From assembly GCA_026388695.1 (NCBI GenBank), contig JAPLJH010000059.1:1-55271 (forward strand): a stretch of DNA of 55,271 nucleotides, written 5' to 3'. Of the stretch, positions 14,646 to 23,140 are shown piece after piece (the stretch's first letter is position 1; each line of letters starts with the position of its first letter). Source of the stretch: Deltaproteobacteria bacterium (GTDB lineage Bacteria; Desulfobacterota; Desulfobulbia; Desulfobulbales; Desulfurivibrionaceae). A program made the position numbers and the translations under genes. Below the pieces are notes generated by a model, which was not told where the DNA came from, did not search any database, and saw only the letters and a list, made by a program, of their open reading frames with translations.

Positions 14646-16018
14646 TTTTCCTCTCCCAACTTGCCGGCAGGCCGACAGGCCCGGACAAATTCCACCGCCA
14701 TCTGTGGGTTAAACCCGAAGTGGAGGTGCAGATATCCGCCTAGTACATTTTTATGGCGATAGCCTTCGCGGCTGTCATTATTTACAGCATAAATACGTTC
14801 GATATGATCCGGCATTGCATCGATAACCGAGTAGTGAAACTCATGCCCCCGCAACACGGTATCAGCCGGGCCGAAAAAACAATCCTTCTCAAGGCGAACT
14901 TCGCGGTAGCCCAGGCTGGCCCTTTTTTTCTGCATGCGAGCTGTCACCGGAAACACCCCGGCCATGGGCAACGCCCCGACATCTTCGCCAACAATGCCTT
15001 CAGTCAGGTACATGAACCCGCCGCATTCGGCATAGAGCGGTCTGCCTGATTGGGCCCAATCGAAAATCGCCTGCCGCATACTAAGATTGCCGGAAAGCTC
15101 TCGGGCATACAGTTCTGGATACCCGCCGCCAAGATAGAGGCCGTGCACCCCTTCGGGCAGGTTTTGGTCTTCCAGTGGGCTGAAAAAAACCAGCTCCGCG
15201 CCAGCAGCCCGCAGCAAATCGAAGTTATCCTCATAGTAAAAGCAAAAGGCCCTATCCCTGGCCACCCCGATCCGCGCCTGCACCGGTCTGCTTTCCTGCC
15301 GGAGCCCAGCAATTTCCGCAGGAGGAAACGCTGTGCCTGCTGCCAACTCCAGGAGACGCGGCAGATTGACCTGGGCCTGAATCGTTGCCGCGAGATTCTC
15401 CAAGGCCTCAGGGCTGATGGGATGCTCCTCCCCGGTGAACAGGCCAAGATGCCGGGCGGGCATGCTAAAATCAAGGTTCTGGGGCAGATGTCCCAATATC
15501 TCGGCCCGGCAATGCTTTCGGATGGCCCCGCTCACCAGCTCCAGATGCCGAGGGCTGGCAACCCGGTTCAGGATCACCGCCACCGGGGCCACCTCGGACA
15601 TCAGCGTTTCAAAACCCTTGAGCACCGCTGCCACGCTTTCCGCAGCGGAACGCACATCAAGGATCAGCACCACCGGCACGCCCAGCGTTTTGGCAAGGGC
15701 AGCACTGGAAGAATCATGGCCGTCAAACATGCCCATGACCCCTTCGATCACCGAGATATCCACCCTTTCAGCGTCTATTGCAGCAAAGGTTTCCCGCACC
15801 TGCGCCTCACCCATCATCCACAGGTCCAGATTACGGGAAACCCGGCCGCAGGCCAACTGGTGCAGGCTCGGATCAATAAAATCCGGCCCGCACTTGAAGG
15901 GCTGTACTGCCAAGCCCCTCTTGCGCAGGGCGGCAAGCAACCCAAGGGTGATGGTGGTCTTGCCAGAGCCGCTGCTGGTGCCAGCAATCAAGATGGCAGA
16001 TCTGCGATCAGCGGCCAT
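14642..16018 (-). CDS. cbiA: Cobyrinate a,c-diamide synthase
   Basis: A 458-residue CbiA/CobB. The N-terminal ATPase part has the P-loop-like LIAGTSSGSGKTTITLG and DVSVIEG-type VISVIEGVMGMFDG. The C-terminal glutamine amidotransferase part has GLYLGGGYPELYARELS with the nucleophile Cys in YAECGGFMYL and a late His in GYLHLHFG. It amidates the a and c acetate side chains of cobyrinate using glutamine and ATP. The start at 16018 places the protein directly before the P-loop; a longer frame to 16207 runs inside the upstream binding-protein gene and has no family support. It overlaps that gene by 11 bases and cbiC by four. Confidence 0.94.
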   Translation of the reverse strand: MAADRRSAILIAGTSSGSGKTTITLGLLAALRKRGLAVQPFKCGPDFIDPSLHQLACGRVSRNLDLWMMGEAQVRETFAAIDAERVDISVIEGVMGMFDGHDSSSAALAKTLGVPVVLILDVRSAAESVAAVLKGFETLMSEVAPVAVILNRVASPRHLELVSGAIRKHCRAEILGHLPQNLDFSMPARHLGLFTGEEHPISPEALENLAATIQAQVNLPRLLELAAGTAFPPAEIAGLRQESRPVQARIGVARDRAFCFYYEDNFDLLRAAGAELVFFSPLEDQNLPEGVHGLYLGGGYPELYARELSGNLSMRQAIFDWAQSGRPLYAECGGFMYLTEGIVGEDVGALPMAGVFPVTARMQKKRASLGYREVRLEKDCFFGPADTVLRGHEFHYSVIDAMPDHIERIYAVNNDSREGYRHKNVLGGYLHLHFGFNPQMAVEFVRACRPAGKLGEEK

Positions 16019-16976
16019 TGACGCCCGCCTTTTTTTTCGCCCCGCCAGGAAAAAGCTCCGGGTAGAGTAATGCGGCGATTGTTTTAATTCCTTCGATAAT
16101 CCGAATGGTTGGTCGCGAAACCAAACGTTCATCCACAAGGAATATCCGGTTGTTCCGCACCGCCTTGATCGCCTGAAATCCAGGCTCCTGCATGATGACC
16201 TCAACACTCACCGGATTCATTCGTCCCTGCTGGGCGAGGAAAACCTCGATCTCCGCACCCTTGGCCAGAATGCGTTCCTTGCCGTAGGCGGCGATATTCG
16301 TGTCCCGCACCTGACTGGCATCCGCAGCCACATTAACGCCCCCGGCCTGTTCCAGCACATACATGGCGATGCTTTCCTGGGCAAAGGTCTTCATCTTGGC
16401 ATGGATCGCCTCGAAGTAGACCTTGGTCCTGGATTTCTCCGGCACCTTGCCAACGATCTTCCTGATTGCCGCAAGCTCTGTCTGGAAGCTAGCGACCATC
16501 TCCTCGGCCTGTCGGGTTCTGCCGGTGAGCATTCCCAGAGCGCGCCAATAATCAAAGATCTCCCCCACCGTGTTGGGCTGGAGGGAGACCACGGTAATGC
16601 CTGCCTGGCGCAGGGTGGCCATGAGCTGCGGCGAGGCGCGTTCGATCATGGGCCGGACCAGAACCAGATCGGGCCGGGCGCCAATGATCTTCTCCGGGTC
16701 TTCATGGTAGCTGTAATGCTTCTTGTCCTTCAGCTGGGGCAGATCGTCATCCGCACCTTCAATGCCGATAATCTCAGCGCCAAGGCCCAGGCTGATCAGG
16801 TTTTCGGTGTGGGCCGGATAAAGCGAGATGATCCGGGCATAGGGCCGAACCACCGTGACTGTTTTCCCCTCGCTGTCCTGAAAGGTCGCAGGAGCAGCGC
16901 CAGCCAAGGCGTGCGGGCTGAAACCGGCCAGCAGGGCAAAAATGAGAAAAAGCAGACGCATGGTGATTACAGGCAC
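16008..16976 (-). CDS. ABC importer periplasmic binding protein (cobalamin/iron-chelate type)
   Basis: A 322-residue binding protein of the BtuF/FepB/FecB class. It has a signal peptide ending near ALAGAAPA, then the two-lobe fold with IISLYPAHTENLISLG and a DLVLVRP strand that are typical of type III binding proteins. A GTG at 16976, eight bases after a GGAG, is taken as the start; an ATG at 16961 is the alternative. Its ATPase and permease genes follow the same order upstream in the transcript. Location in a B12-repressed operon makes corrinoid, cobalt-chelate or cobinamide uptake likely, but iron-siderophore-like ligands cannot be excluded. Confidence 0.87.
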   Translation of the reverse strand: MPVITMRLLFLIFALLAGFSPHALAGAAPATFQDSEGKTVTVVRPYARIISLYPAHTENLISLGLGAEIIGIEGADDDLPQLKDKKHYSYHEDPEKIIGARPDLVLVRPMIERASPQLMATLRQAGITVVSLQPNTVGEIFDYWRALGMLTGRTRQAEEMVASFQTELAAIRKIVGKVPEKSRTKVYFEAIHAKMKTFAQESIAMYVLEQAGGVNVAADASQVRDTNIAAYGKERILAKGAEIEVFLAQQGRMNPVSVEVIMQEPGFQAIKAVRNNRIFLVDERLVSRPTIRIIEGIKTIAALLYPELFPGGAKKKAGVNGR

Positions 16977-16980
16977 GATC

Positions 16981-17772
16981 TTAACTCCAGTAACGAAAAG
17001 AAATCTGTTGGGTATTGCTGAATGCGTCGAACGCCACCCTGCTCTCCACCCCGAACACCTGTTTGATCAAGGCCGGATCCAACACTGCATCGGTGGGGCC
17101 ACTGGCAGCCACATGGCCTTTGTGCATGAAAATGAGTTCATCACAGTAAGCCGCAGCCAGATTCAGGTTGTGGATCACGGCGATTACGGTCCGCCCCTCT
17201 TCTTGCACCAGCCTTCGCGCCACGTTGAAGATCTGCATGGTGTACTGCACATCTAGGCTGGAGGTTGCCTCGTCAAAAAGCAGATAGGGGGTCTGCTGGG
17301 CCAGGGCGCGGGCCACAACAACCCGCTGTTTTTCGCCGCCGGACAGCTCGTTGACGAACCGGTCCTTGAAATGGCTGATGCCGATGACCTCCATGGCCGT
17401 GCCTACCTGGTGCCAGTCCTCCGCCGCAGGCGAGGCAAAACGGCCGATGTGGGGATGGCGACCCATGAGCACCACCTCCTGCACGGTGAAGGCAAAATCA
17501 ATGGCAAAATCCTGGGGCACCAGGGCGACCATCCGGGCCAGATCGCGGCGACGGTACTCAGCCACCGGCCGATCCATGAAGGTGACGCTTCCCTGGTCCG
17601 GGCTCTTGCCACCGGTGAGCAGGTCGAGAAAGGTTGTCTTGCCGCAGCCGTTGGGGCCGACTATCCCGTAAAACTTGCCCGGTGCAAGGGAGATATCCAG
17701 GTCGGCCAGCGCCGGGGTATCCCCATAGGCAAAGCTGACCCCGGTCAGGGCAAAGCCGCTGGCTGTGGTCAT
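16981..17772 (-). CDS. ABC importer ATP-binding protein (BtuD/FecE type)
   Basis: A 263-residue ATPase with Walker A GPNGCGKT (39-46), Q-loop in LVPQDF, the VLMGRHPHIGRF stretch characteristic of the FecE/BtuD/HmuV group, signature LSGGEKQRVVVARAL, Walker B YLLFDEAT and IHNLN. It couples ATP hydrolysis to uptake through the permease at 17769-18800, with which it overlaps by four bases. The binding protein follows four bases after its stop. Same B12-regulated operon. Confidence 0.93.
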   Translation of the reverse strand: MTTASGFALTGVSFAYGDTPALADLDISLAPGKFYGIVGPNGCGKTTFLDLLTGGKSPDQGSVTFMDRPVAEYRRRDLARMVALVPQDFAIDFAFTVQEVVLMGRHPHIGRFASPAAEDWHQVGTAMEVIGISHFKDRFVNELSGGEKQRVVVARALAQQTPYLLFDEATSSLDVQYTMQIFNVARRLVQEEGRTVIAVIHNLNLAAAYCDELIFMHKGHVAASGPTDAVLDPALIKQVFGVESRVAFDAFSNTQQISFRYWS

Positions 17773-18800
17773 CTTGCCCTCCGCTGCCGTCTGCGGAAGA
17801 TCACGCAGAAAAACGGGCCGCCGATCAGGGCGGTGAGCACGCCGATAGGCACCTCCACCGGCAGCACCGCCCGGGTCACGGTGTCGGCCACAAGCAGGAG
17901 CAAGGCCCCGGCCAGAATGGAAACCGGCAACAGCTTCTGGTTGTCTGGCCCCACCAGAAAACGCATGAGGTGCGGCACTATGAGCCCGATAAAGCCGATG
18001 ATCCCGGAGACCGACACGCAGACCGCCGTCACCAGGGAAGCGCCAAGGAGCAGAATCCAGCGCACCCTGGTGCTCTCAACCCCCAGGGTATCCGCAGACC
18101 TGCTGCCCAGGCTGAGGATGTTGAGATCCCTGGCGTAATACAGGGACAACACCAAGCCGCAAAGCACCGCCCCCGCCACCACTCCCACATCCAACCAGGT
18201 GCGGGAGGCAAAGCTGCCCATGAGCCAGAAGATGATCACCGACACCTGCTCGTCGGCCAGGTATTTCAAAAAGCTGATCCCCGCCGCCAGGATGGCCCCG
18301 ACAATGACCCCGGAAAGAATCAGGGTGTTGGCCGAGATCTGCCCGTTGAAGCTGGAAAGATAGAGCACCACCAGCAGGGTCAGCGCCGCGCCGACAAAGG
18401 CGAAAAGCGGTACGGAAAAATGGCCCATCATGCTCAGGTTTGCCAGCAGGGCCAGGGCCGCGCCAAAAGCTGCGCCGGAGGAAACCCCAAGGGTGTACGG
18501 GTCGGCCAGCGGGTTGAGCAGGATGCCCTGGTAGATGACGCCGCTCATGGCAAGGCCGCCGCCGACCAGGGTGGCGGTGAGTATCCTGGGCAGGCGCACA
18601 TCGAAAACCACAAAGGGAAACACCGGGTCCATGCCCGCAAGCAGCGCGGGATTAGCGGTGATCCTGGCCGCGATCACCCGGACGATCTCGACCGCAGGCA
18701 CAGCGATATGCCCCATGCCGGTGGCATAAACGATGGCGCCGAAGGTGGCTACCGCCAGGGACAGGGTCAGCAGCCATATTTTGTATCCGCTATGCCTCAC
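17769..18800 (-). CDS. ABC importer permease (BtuC/FecCD family)
   Basis: A 343-residue type II importer permease with about ten membrane segments. Family features are VRLPRILTATLVGGGLAMSG, the GVSSGAAFGAALAL stretch and GIIGFIGLIVPHLMRF, the loop that contacts the ATPase. It is six bases downstream of cbiK. Together with the ATPase and binding protein it forms a BtuCDF-like importer whose position under a cobalamin riboswitch suggests a corrinoid or cobalt-complex substrate. Confidence 0.93.
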   Translation of the reverse strand: MRHSGYKIWLLTLSLAVATFGAIVYATGMGHIAVPAVEIVRVIAARITANPALLAGMDPVFPFVVFDVRLPRILTATLVGGGLAMSGVIYQGILLNPLADPYTLGVSSGAAFGAALALLANLSMMGHFSVPLFAFVGAALTLLVVLYLSSFNGQISANTLILSGVIVGAILAAGISFLKYLADEQVSVIIFWLMGSFASRTWLDVGVVAGAVLCGLVLSLYYARDLNILSLGSRSADTLGVESTRVRWILLLGASLVTAVCVSVSGIIGFIGLIVPHLMRFLVGPDNQKLLPVSILAGALLLLVADTVTRAVLPVEVPIGVLTALIGGPFFCVIFRRRQRRAR

Positions 18801-18806
18801 GGTTTA

Positions 18807-19787
18807 TCAAATCCCTTCATCGGTCATGGCATCCTTGATGTGCTGGGCAAAAATCGCGGCAAAGGCATCGGACTCTCCCATGCCGGTAAGCGCGGCAGCC
18901 ACATCAATGCCGCGCGCCTCAAGCTGGCTTTTCAAGGAATCCGATTCAGGCCCGGCCATATCATTCTTGGCATGGTCTCCGGCCACGGTCATGAAGGGTT
19001 TGAGCAGCACCTTCTTCGTCTTGTCCGCTTTCAGCTCCGCAAAAAGACGGACGTTGTCCGGAAAGCCCTCAACCATGGTAACATAGATGCGCACCCCAGG
19101 ATATTGCTGGCGCATCACCTGCTCGAACTCCAGATACACTCCGGTGGAATAATGTTCGTTGCCATGGGCGAAATATACCAAAGCCCGCCCGGCTTTTTTG
19201 GCCATCTCCACGTCCGGGGCGGCAATGGTCGCCACCTGCGCAATATCCTGCCGGTAGTCGTGCTCAATGCCGTAAGTTCCCAAGGCAGGCCGCCCGAGCA
19301 AAATCTTCTTGAACGGCATGTTCCGCTTCTTCACGGTTTTGATGCTGTTCAGTCCCGCCACATAGGAGGCCAGATCGGCAAATTCCTCCCCGCTTGAAAT
19401 ATGAGTGGGCTGAACAACGATGTAGGCATAGCCTTGGTCCTGCAAATCGGCGATGGTAGCCAAGGGGCCTTTGATGTTGAGGATTTCCTCCGGCACCTCG
19501 GGGTGTTGGGCCGCATAGCCCGAATCCTGCCGCCGCTCCTGCCATATTCGCCTGATAATGTTCGAGGTGAAGGCCAAACGAACCGGGATGCCGGGGAATT
19601 CTTTCTGAATCTGCTCCCGGATATTGAGGATGCCTGGCAGGCCGCTTTCATGGGTGGTGCCAAACACCGCCAGCACCACCGCCTTTTTTTCGGAAGGGGC
19701 CGCTTGGACATTGACAGCGCCAAGCATCAAAAACAGGGCGATCAGCAGCGAAACAGTCGTAGACAATCGTTGTTTTAACTGCATCAT
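18807..19787 (-). CDS. cbiK: Exported sirohydrochlorin cobaltochelatase (CbiK type)
   Basis: A 326-residue chelatase with an N-terminal signal peptide (hydrophobic to about residue 25, NVQA-AP cleavage). The mature enzyme starts KAVVLAVFGTTHESG and has the metal-binding His residues in QPTHISSG (H129) and YFAHGNEHY (H208), plus PFMTVAGDHAKNDMAG near the end. CbiK inserts Co2+ into sirohydrochlorin. A periplasmic form (CbiKP) is known in Desulfovibrio vulgaris; its physiological role is debated because corrin synthesis is cytoplasmic. GGGAGG lies just before two adjacent ATGs (19787, 19784). It lies between the gate protein and the ABC importer genes in the B12 operon. Confidence 0.93.
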   Translation of the reverse strand: MMQLKQRLSTTVSLLIALFLMLGAVNVQAAPSEKKAVVLAVFGTTHESGLPGILNIREQIQKEFPGIPVRLAFTSNIIRRIWQERRQDSGYAAQHPEVPEEILNIKGPLATIADLQDQGYAYIVVQPTHISSGEEFADLASYVAGLNSIKTVKKRNMPFKKILLGRPALGTYGIEHDYRQDIAQVATIAAPDVEMAKKAGRALVYFAHGNEHYSTGVYLEFEQVMRQQYPGVRIYVTMVEGFPDNVRLFAELKADKTKKVLLKPFMTVAGDHAKNDMAGPESDSLKSQLEARGIDVAAALTGMGESDAFAAIFAQHIKDAMTDEGI

Positions 19788-19802
19788 ATCCTCCCGTTTT
19801 CC

Positions 19803-20777
19803 TCAGCCAATCGGCATAAAATAAAAACCCAGGCCAACCGCGATCACCGAAGCCATGCGAAGTATCTGACTGACCCCCACAAGCTCAAGGGCAAGTTTCG
19901 GGGAAAAAATCCCGACATAGTAAGGGAATTGGTGCCGCACCGCCCGAATCGGGGTCGAGAGAATATTGCCCACCAGCAGGGCGAGAACCACCTCTTTATA
20001 GCCGAGGCTCTTATCTGCCAGCAGGGCTCCGGCTGCGGCCAAACCGGCGGAAAACTCAACGGTAACATGGGCCATGACAATGCCAAGGCTTTGCGGCTTG
20101 AGCCAGGCAAGAAACCAGGCCTGGGTGGCAAAAAATCTTTCCAGCCAGACAAACACGCCATGTTTGCCCATGTAATAAAACATGATGTACACCGGCACGG
20201 TGAAATAGATGAGCCCCTTGATCCTCTTGCGAAATCGCTGCACGCTTTTTTCCAGAGCCTGCCGCCAGCCGGTCTTTTCGCGGAGTAGAGCGCTGATTTC
20301 CCCCTGCTCCCCTTGCAGAGGAGGAAGCAACAACCTGCCGCCGATCACCACCAAGACGGTTTGCAGCATTGCTGCGGCAAAGGTCAGGGCCAAATACATC
20401 AGCGCGGCCATTTTAATGAGCGGCGCTGTCAGGAAAAAAACCGTGGGCAGATGGAGAAAAAAACGGGGCAGACCGTTAAAGAGGTTGGCAAGCACCAACT
20501 CTCTCTTGCTCAACTGGCCTTTGTCAAAGGCCTCGGCCAGCATGGTATTCGCGGTGACTCCGGAGAAAAACGCCATGGAAAAGCTGGCCCCTGAGATGGG
20601 GGTCAGTCTGCCCAGGCGAACCAGGGGGCGGGTCAGGGAGGCCAACCGATGCGTCCAGTTGAGGGCCTCGATGAAATTGGCGGCGATCAGGCCCACGGAC
20701 ATCCAGAAGAGAATCTTGACCAGCGGCCAGAGCAGATGCGCCCAGAGGGAGGCGATGAAGTGTAGATCGACAGGCAT
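19803..20777 (-). CDS. Gate-domain (nucleoside-recognition/SpmA-like) membrane protein, first gene of the B12 operon
   Basis: A 324-residue membrane protein with about eight hydrophobic segments and the Gate-domain features of the nucleoside-recognition/spore-maturation family (ISGASFSMAFFSGVTANTMLAEA; ELVLANLFNGLPRFFLHLP; HVTVEFSAGLAAAGALL). Members are uncharacterised transport-like proteins. It starts at the ATG at 20777, whose Shine-Dalgarno GGGGA lies inside the 3' arm of the attenuator hairpin. An upstream frame to 20831 would start within the terminator and is rejected. As the first gene under the cobalamin riboswitch it is a good candidate for a corrinoid- or cobalt-related transport function, which is inference. 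Confidence 0.8.
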   Translation of the reverse strand: MPVDLHFIASLWAHLLWPLVKILFWMSVGLIAANFIEALNWTHRLASLTRPLVRLGRLTPISGASFSMAFFSGVTANTMLAEAFDKGQLSKRELVLANLFNGLPRFFLHLPTVFFLTAPLIKMAALMYLALTFAAAMLQTVLVVIGGRLLLPPLQGEQGEISALLREKTGWRQALEKSVQRFRKRIKGLIYFTVPVYIMFYYMGKHGVFVWLERFFATQAWFLAWLKPQSLGIVMAHVTVEFSAGLAAAGALLADKSLGYKEVVLALLVGNILSTPIRAVRHQFPYYVGIFSPKLALELVGVSQILRMASVIAVGLGFYFMPIG

Positions 20778-20814
20778 AAAAAAAATCCCCGGACCGATTT
20801 TCTCGATCCGGGGA
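20778..20814 (-). terminator. Riboswitch-controlled intrinsic terminator
   Basis: On the minus strand TCCCCGGATCGA pairs with TCGGTCCGGGGA (12 bp, one T-G wobble) around a GAAAA loop, followed by eight Ts and then directly the ATG at 20777. It is a near-ideal Rho-independent terminator. Its 3' arm also carries the GGGGA ribosome-binding site, so the same hairpin could block both transcription and initiation. Confidence 0.9.
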
Positions 20815-20883
20815 GGCCCTGTTTCATCCACGGCAGATCATTACATAATCACTTGTCCACGGCGATCATGCAGCATAATGTAT

Positions 20884-21043
20884 CAAGGCAGGTCTTCTGA
20901 CTTCCGGTTCATCCTTGTTCCGCGCCTTCCCATTTTTAAACAGTGGCGTGATTGCGAAACTTGTCCCCGGTTACAGCGGCGGGCCCGTCCCCGATTTACA
21001 CGGGGTTCCCTTTCAAGCTCCCGATGGAGCACCTTAGAAAACC
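20884..21043 (-). ncRNA. Cobalamin (AdoCbl) riboswitch
   Basis: The minus strand shows the conserved order of a B12 riboswitch: TAAGGTGCTCC and GAGCTTGAAAGGGAA near the 5' end, CGCCGCTGTAACCGGGGA, then CGCCACTG, GGGAAGG, and the B12 box GTCAGAAGACCTGCC (20887-20901). Ligand binding would favour the terminator at 20778-20814 and switch off the 13-gene operon down to 8383. The approximate ends are set by these motifs. Confidence 0.93.
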
Positions 21044-21168
21044 TTATCTAGCATATTCTGCGAAACTTTGCCAGTATTCTTCTTTCCGCCCTGCCACGCC
21101 GTTTCCCGACTCATGCTGCACAAAATATTCATTGCGCCATTTTCTCTTGCATGGGATAACAAATCAAA

Positions 21169-21186
21169 ATAGGTACAAATACCTAT
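21169..21186. promoter_or_regulatory. Palindrome upstream of the chemoreceptor gene
   Basis: ATAGGTA-CAAA-TACCTAT is a perfect 7-bp inverted repeat ending 26 bases before the ATG at 21213. It may be an operator or a 5'-UTR hairpin near the ribosome-binding site (GGGAGG, 21202-21207). Confidence 0.4.
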
Positions 21187-21212
21187 CAAAAGATTTCATC
21201 AGGGAGGATGCT

Positions 21213-22949
21213 ATGCAGCTCAGTTTGCGTAACCGGTTTCTGATCCCCACCACCGTTGTCCTTGTCCTGTGCATGGGCACTATCAGCGCGGTTTCCTATT
21301 TTAAGTCCGCTTCCGCCCTAAAAGAGTGCATTTCTCAGCAGACCTCCCAGGTCTCCAACTCTGTGGCCCAACAAATAAGCTCCTGGCTGCATGAACGGAA
21401 ACTTGACATCTGTGGCAACAGTGCGGATCCTCTGTATGCGTCGCTCTTCCTCTCTGGAGCCCCAGACAGCAACGCATCCCATCGGGCAAACGCCAGGCTT
21501 GCCGAGCTCCAGCAACAATCGGATTTTTACGAATTCATTGCCATCGCCGACCAGAGCGGCGCTGTTATCGCCTCATCCTTACCAGCGCACATTGGCACCA
21601 TGAATATCGCTGACCGTTCCTATTTCAAAGATTCGCTGGCTGGCAAGGAGGCCATCTCCGAAGTAATTCTCAGCAAAGGAACGGGAAACCCCGTTTTTGT
21701 CATCTCGGCCCCCATCAAGGCCAACGGCAGGGTTTCCGGGATTCTTCTGGGCGTGGTCGATCTGGCGCGCTGCAATGCCAACTTTGTCGATCCGGCCAAG
21801 GTCGGCACCTCGGGCTATGTGTATCTCATCGATTCGACCGGCAAGGTCATCGCCTATCCGGACAAGAGCAAAATCCTCACGCTCGATCTGAGCCAGTTTG
21901 ATTTTGGCCGCGACATGCTGGCCCAGCGTCAAGGAATCATTCATTACACCTTCAAGGGTATCGACAAACTGGTAGGGTTCCAGGTCATCCCGGAAACCGG
22001 CTGGATCGCGGCAGCCACTGCCACCGACGCGGAGATGTATGCCCCGGTCAAGCGGCTGGGCATGATCAACCTCGGTATTCTGCTCTTCAGCACGACCCTC
22101 ACCGCTGGCCTTGTTTTTCTCATTGTCCGCTCCCTGGTTACGCCCCTGCACCAGATCAGCATCGGACTGAGCGAGGGCGCAGCGCAGGTTGCTTCCGCTT
22201 CAAGCGAAGTTTCCGCCACAAGCCAGACCCTGGCGGAAGGCGCTTCGGAACAGGCTGCGGCACTTGAAGAAACCTCCGCCACCATGGAAGAGATCACCGC
22301 CATGGTAAAACAGGGCGAAGAGCATACCAGAAACGCGGACGAACATGTCCGTAAGGCCGACAACCTAATAGGCAATGCCGGTTCCGCCATGGAGCAGCTC
22401 ACCCGGTCCATGGAAGAAATATCACAGTCCAGCGAACAGACCTCGCGGATTATCAAAACCATCGACGAAATTGCCTTTCAAACCAACCTTCTGGCCCTGA
22501 ATGCCGCAGTGGAGGCGGCCCGCGCCGGTGAGGCAGGTGCAGGTTTCGCGGTGGTCGCCGAAGAAGTCCGTAACCTGGCCCAGCGTTCCGCAGCTGCGGC
22601 CAAGGATACCGCCCAACTTATCGAAGAAACCGTGGCCTGCGTTCGGACAGGATCGGAGGTTGTTGCGCACACCAGTAACGTTTTTAAAGAGGCCGCAGCC
22701 AGCGTGGTCGAGGTCAGCGGGCTTATCGGCCATATCCGTAAGGCAACGGAAGAACAGGCCACGGGAATCGTCCAGATCAATAAAGCCATCTCGGAGTTGG
22801 ATGTGGTGACGCAACAAAATGCAGCCACTTCCGAGGAATCGGCTGCAGCTTCCGAAGAGCTCAACGCCCAATCCCTCCAGATGAAGGAATTTGTTGACGA
22901 CATGGAACGGCTGATCACAGGCGATCCTCATCCAAACAGCCAGGGATAA
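21213..22949 (+). CDS. Methyl-accepting chemotaxis protein with periplasmic dCache-type sensor
   Basis: A 578-residue chemoreceptor. Transmembrane segment 1 spans about residues 10-30. A periplasmic double-Cache-like ligand domain runs from about 35 to 280 ([34 protein letters not shown]). Segment 2 is at about 284-308, and a long cytoplasmic coiled coil carries the conserved tip [20 protein letters not shown] with [18 protein letters not shown]. It should bind small molecules outside the cytoplasmic membrane and control a CheA kinase. The start at 21213 has GGGAGG six bases upstream; the open frame continues upstream to 20952 but over the riboswitch region, so that is rejected. There is no CheR-tether pentapeptide at the C-terminus (ends HPNSQG). 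Confidence 0.94.
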   Translation: MQLSLRNRFLIPTTVVLVLCMGTISAVSYFKSASALKECISQQTSQVSNSVAQQISSWLHERKLDICGNSADPLYASLFLSGAPDSNASHRANARLAELQQQSDFYEFIAIADQSGAVIASSLPAHIGTMNIADRSYFKDSLAGKEAISEVILSKGTGNPVFVISAPIKANGRVSGILLGVVDLARCNANFVDPAKVGTSGYVYLIDSTGKVIAYPDKSKILTLDLSQFDFGRDMLAQRQGIIHYTFKGIDKLVGFQVIPETGWIAAATATDAEMYAPVKRLGMINLGILLFSTTLTAGLVFLIVRSLVTPLHQISIGLSEGAAQVASASSEVSATSQTLAEGASEQAAALEETSATMEEITAMVKQGEEHTRNADEHVRKADNLIGNAGSAMEQLTRSMEEISQSSEQTSRIIKTIDEIAFQTNLLALNAAVEAARAGEAGAGFAVVAEEVRNLAQRSAAAAKDTAQLIEETVACVRTGSEVVAHTSNVFKEAAASVVEVSGLIGHIRKATEEQATGIVQINKAISELDVVTQQNAATSEESAAASEELNAQSLQMKEFVDDMERLITGDPHPNSQG

Positions 22950-23140
22950 TCCTCCCCCGCTCCCCGGTCTCAACCTCCACGTACTTCTCGGACCACATCA
23001 CCTGGAAGTGCGCGGAGGGCCATCTTCACTTTTTCCCCACTGTGACTTTCTCTGGTAAAATTTTCCCCTTTCGCCTACATTCGGTTGAGTGTATCGGTTC
23101 GCGTCGGTCATGATGCCGCCATAAATACCGGAGAAATCAC

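Noticed and set aside
16019..16207. 63-residue N-terminal extension of CbiA
   Set aside because: It lies inside the binding-protein gene and is unlike any CbiA; the P-loop begins directly after the ATG at 16018.
17970..19397. Plus-strand frame of 475 residues opposite the ABC permease and cbiK
   Set aside because: It crosses two well-identified genes on the other strand and is rich in His, Gln and Gly, as antisense shadows typically are.
20952..21212. N-terminal extension of the chemoreceptor upstream of 21213
   Set aside because: It runs through the cobalamin riboswitch and lacks a ribosome-binding site; GGGAGG precedes the ATG at 21213 and the protein then starts with a proper membrane segment.
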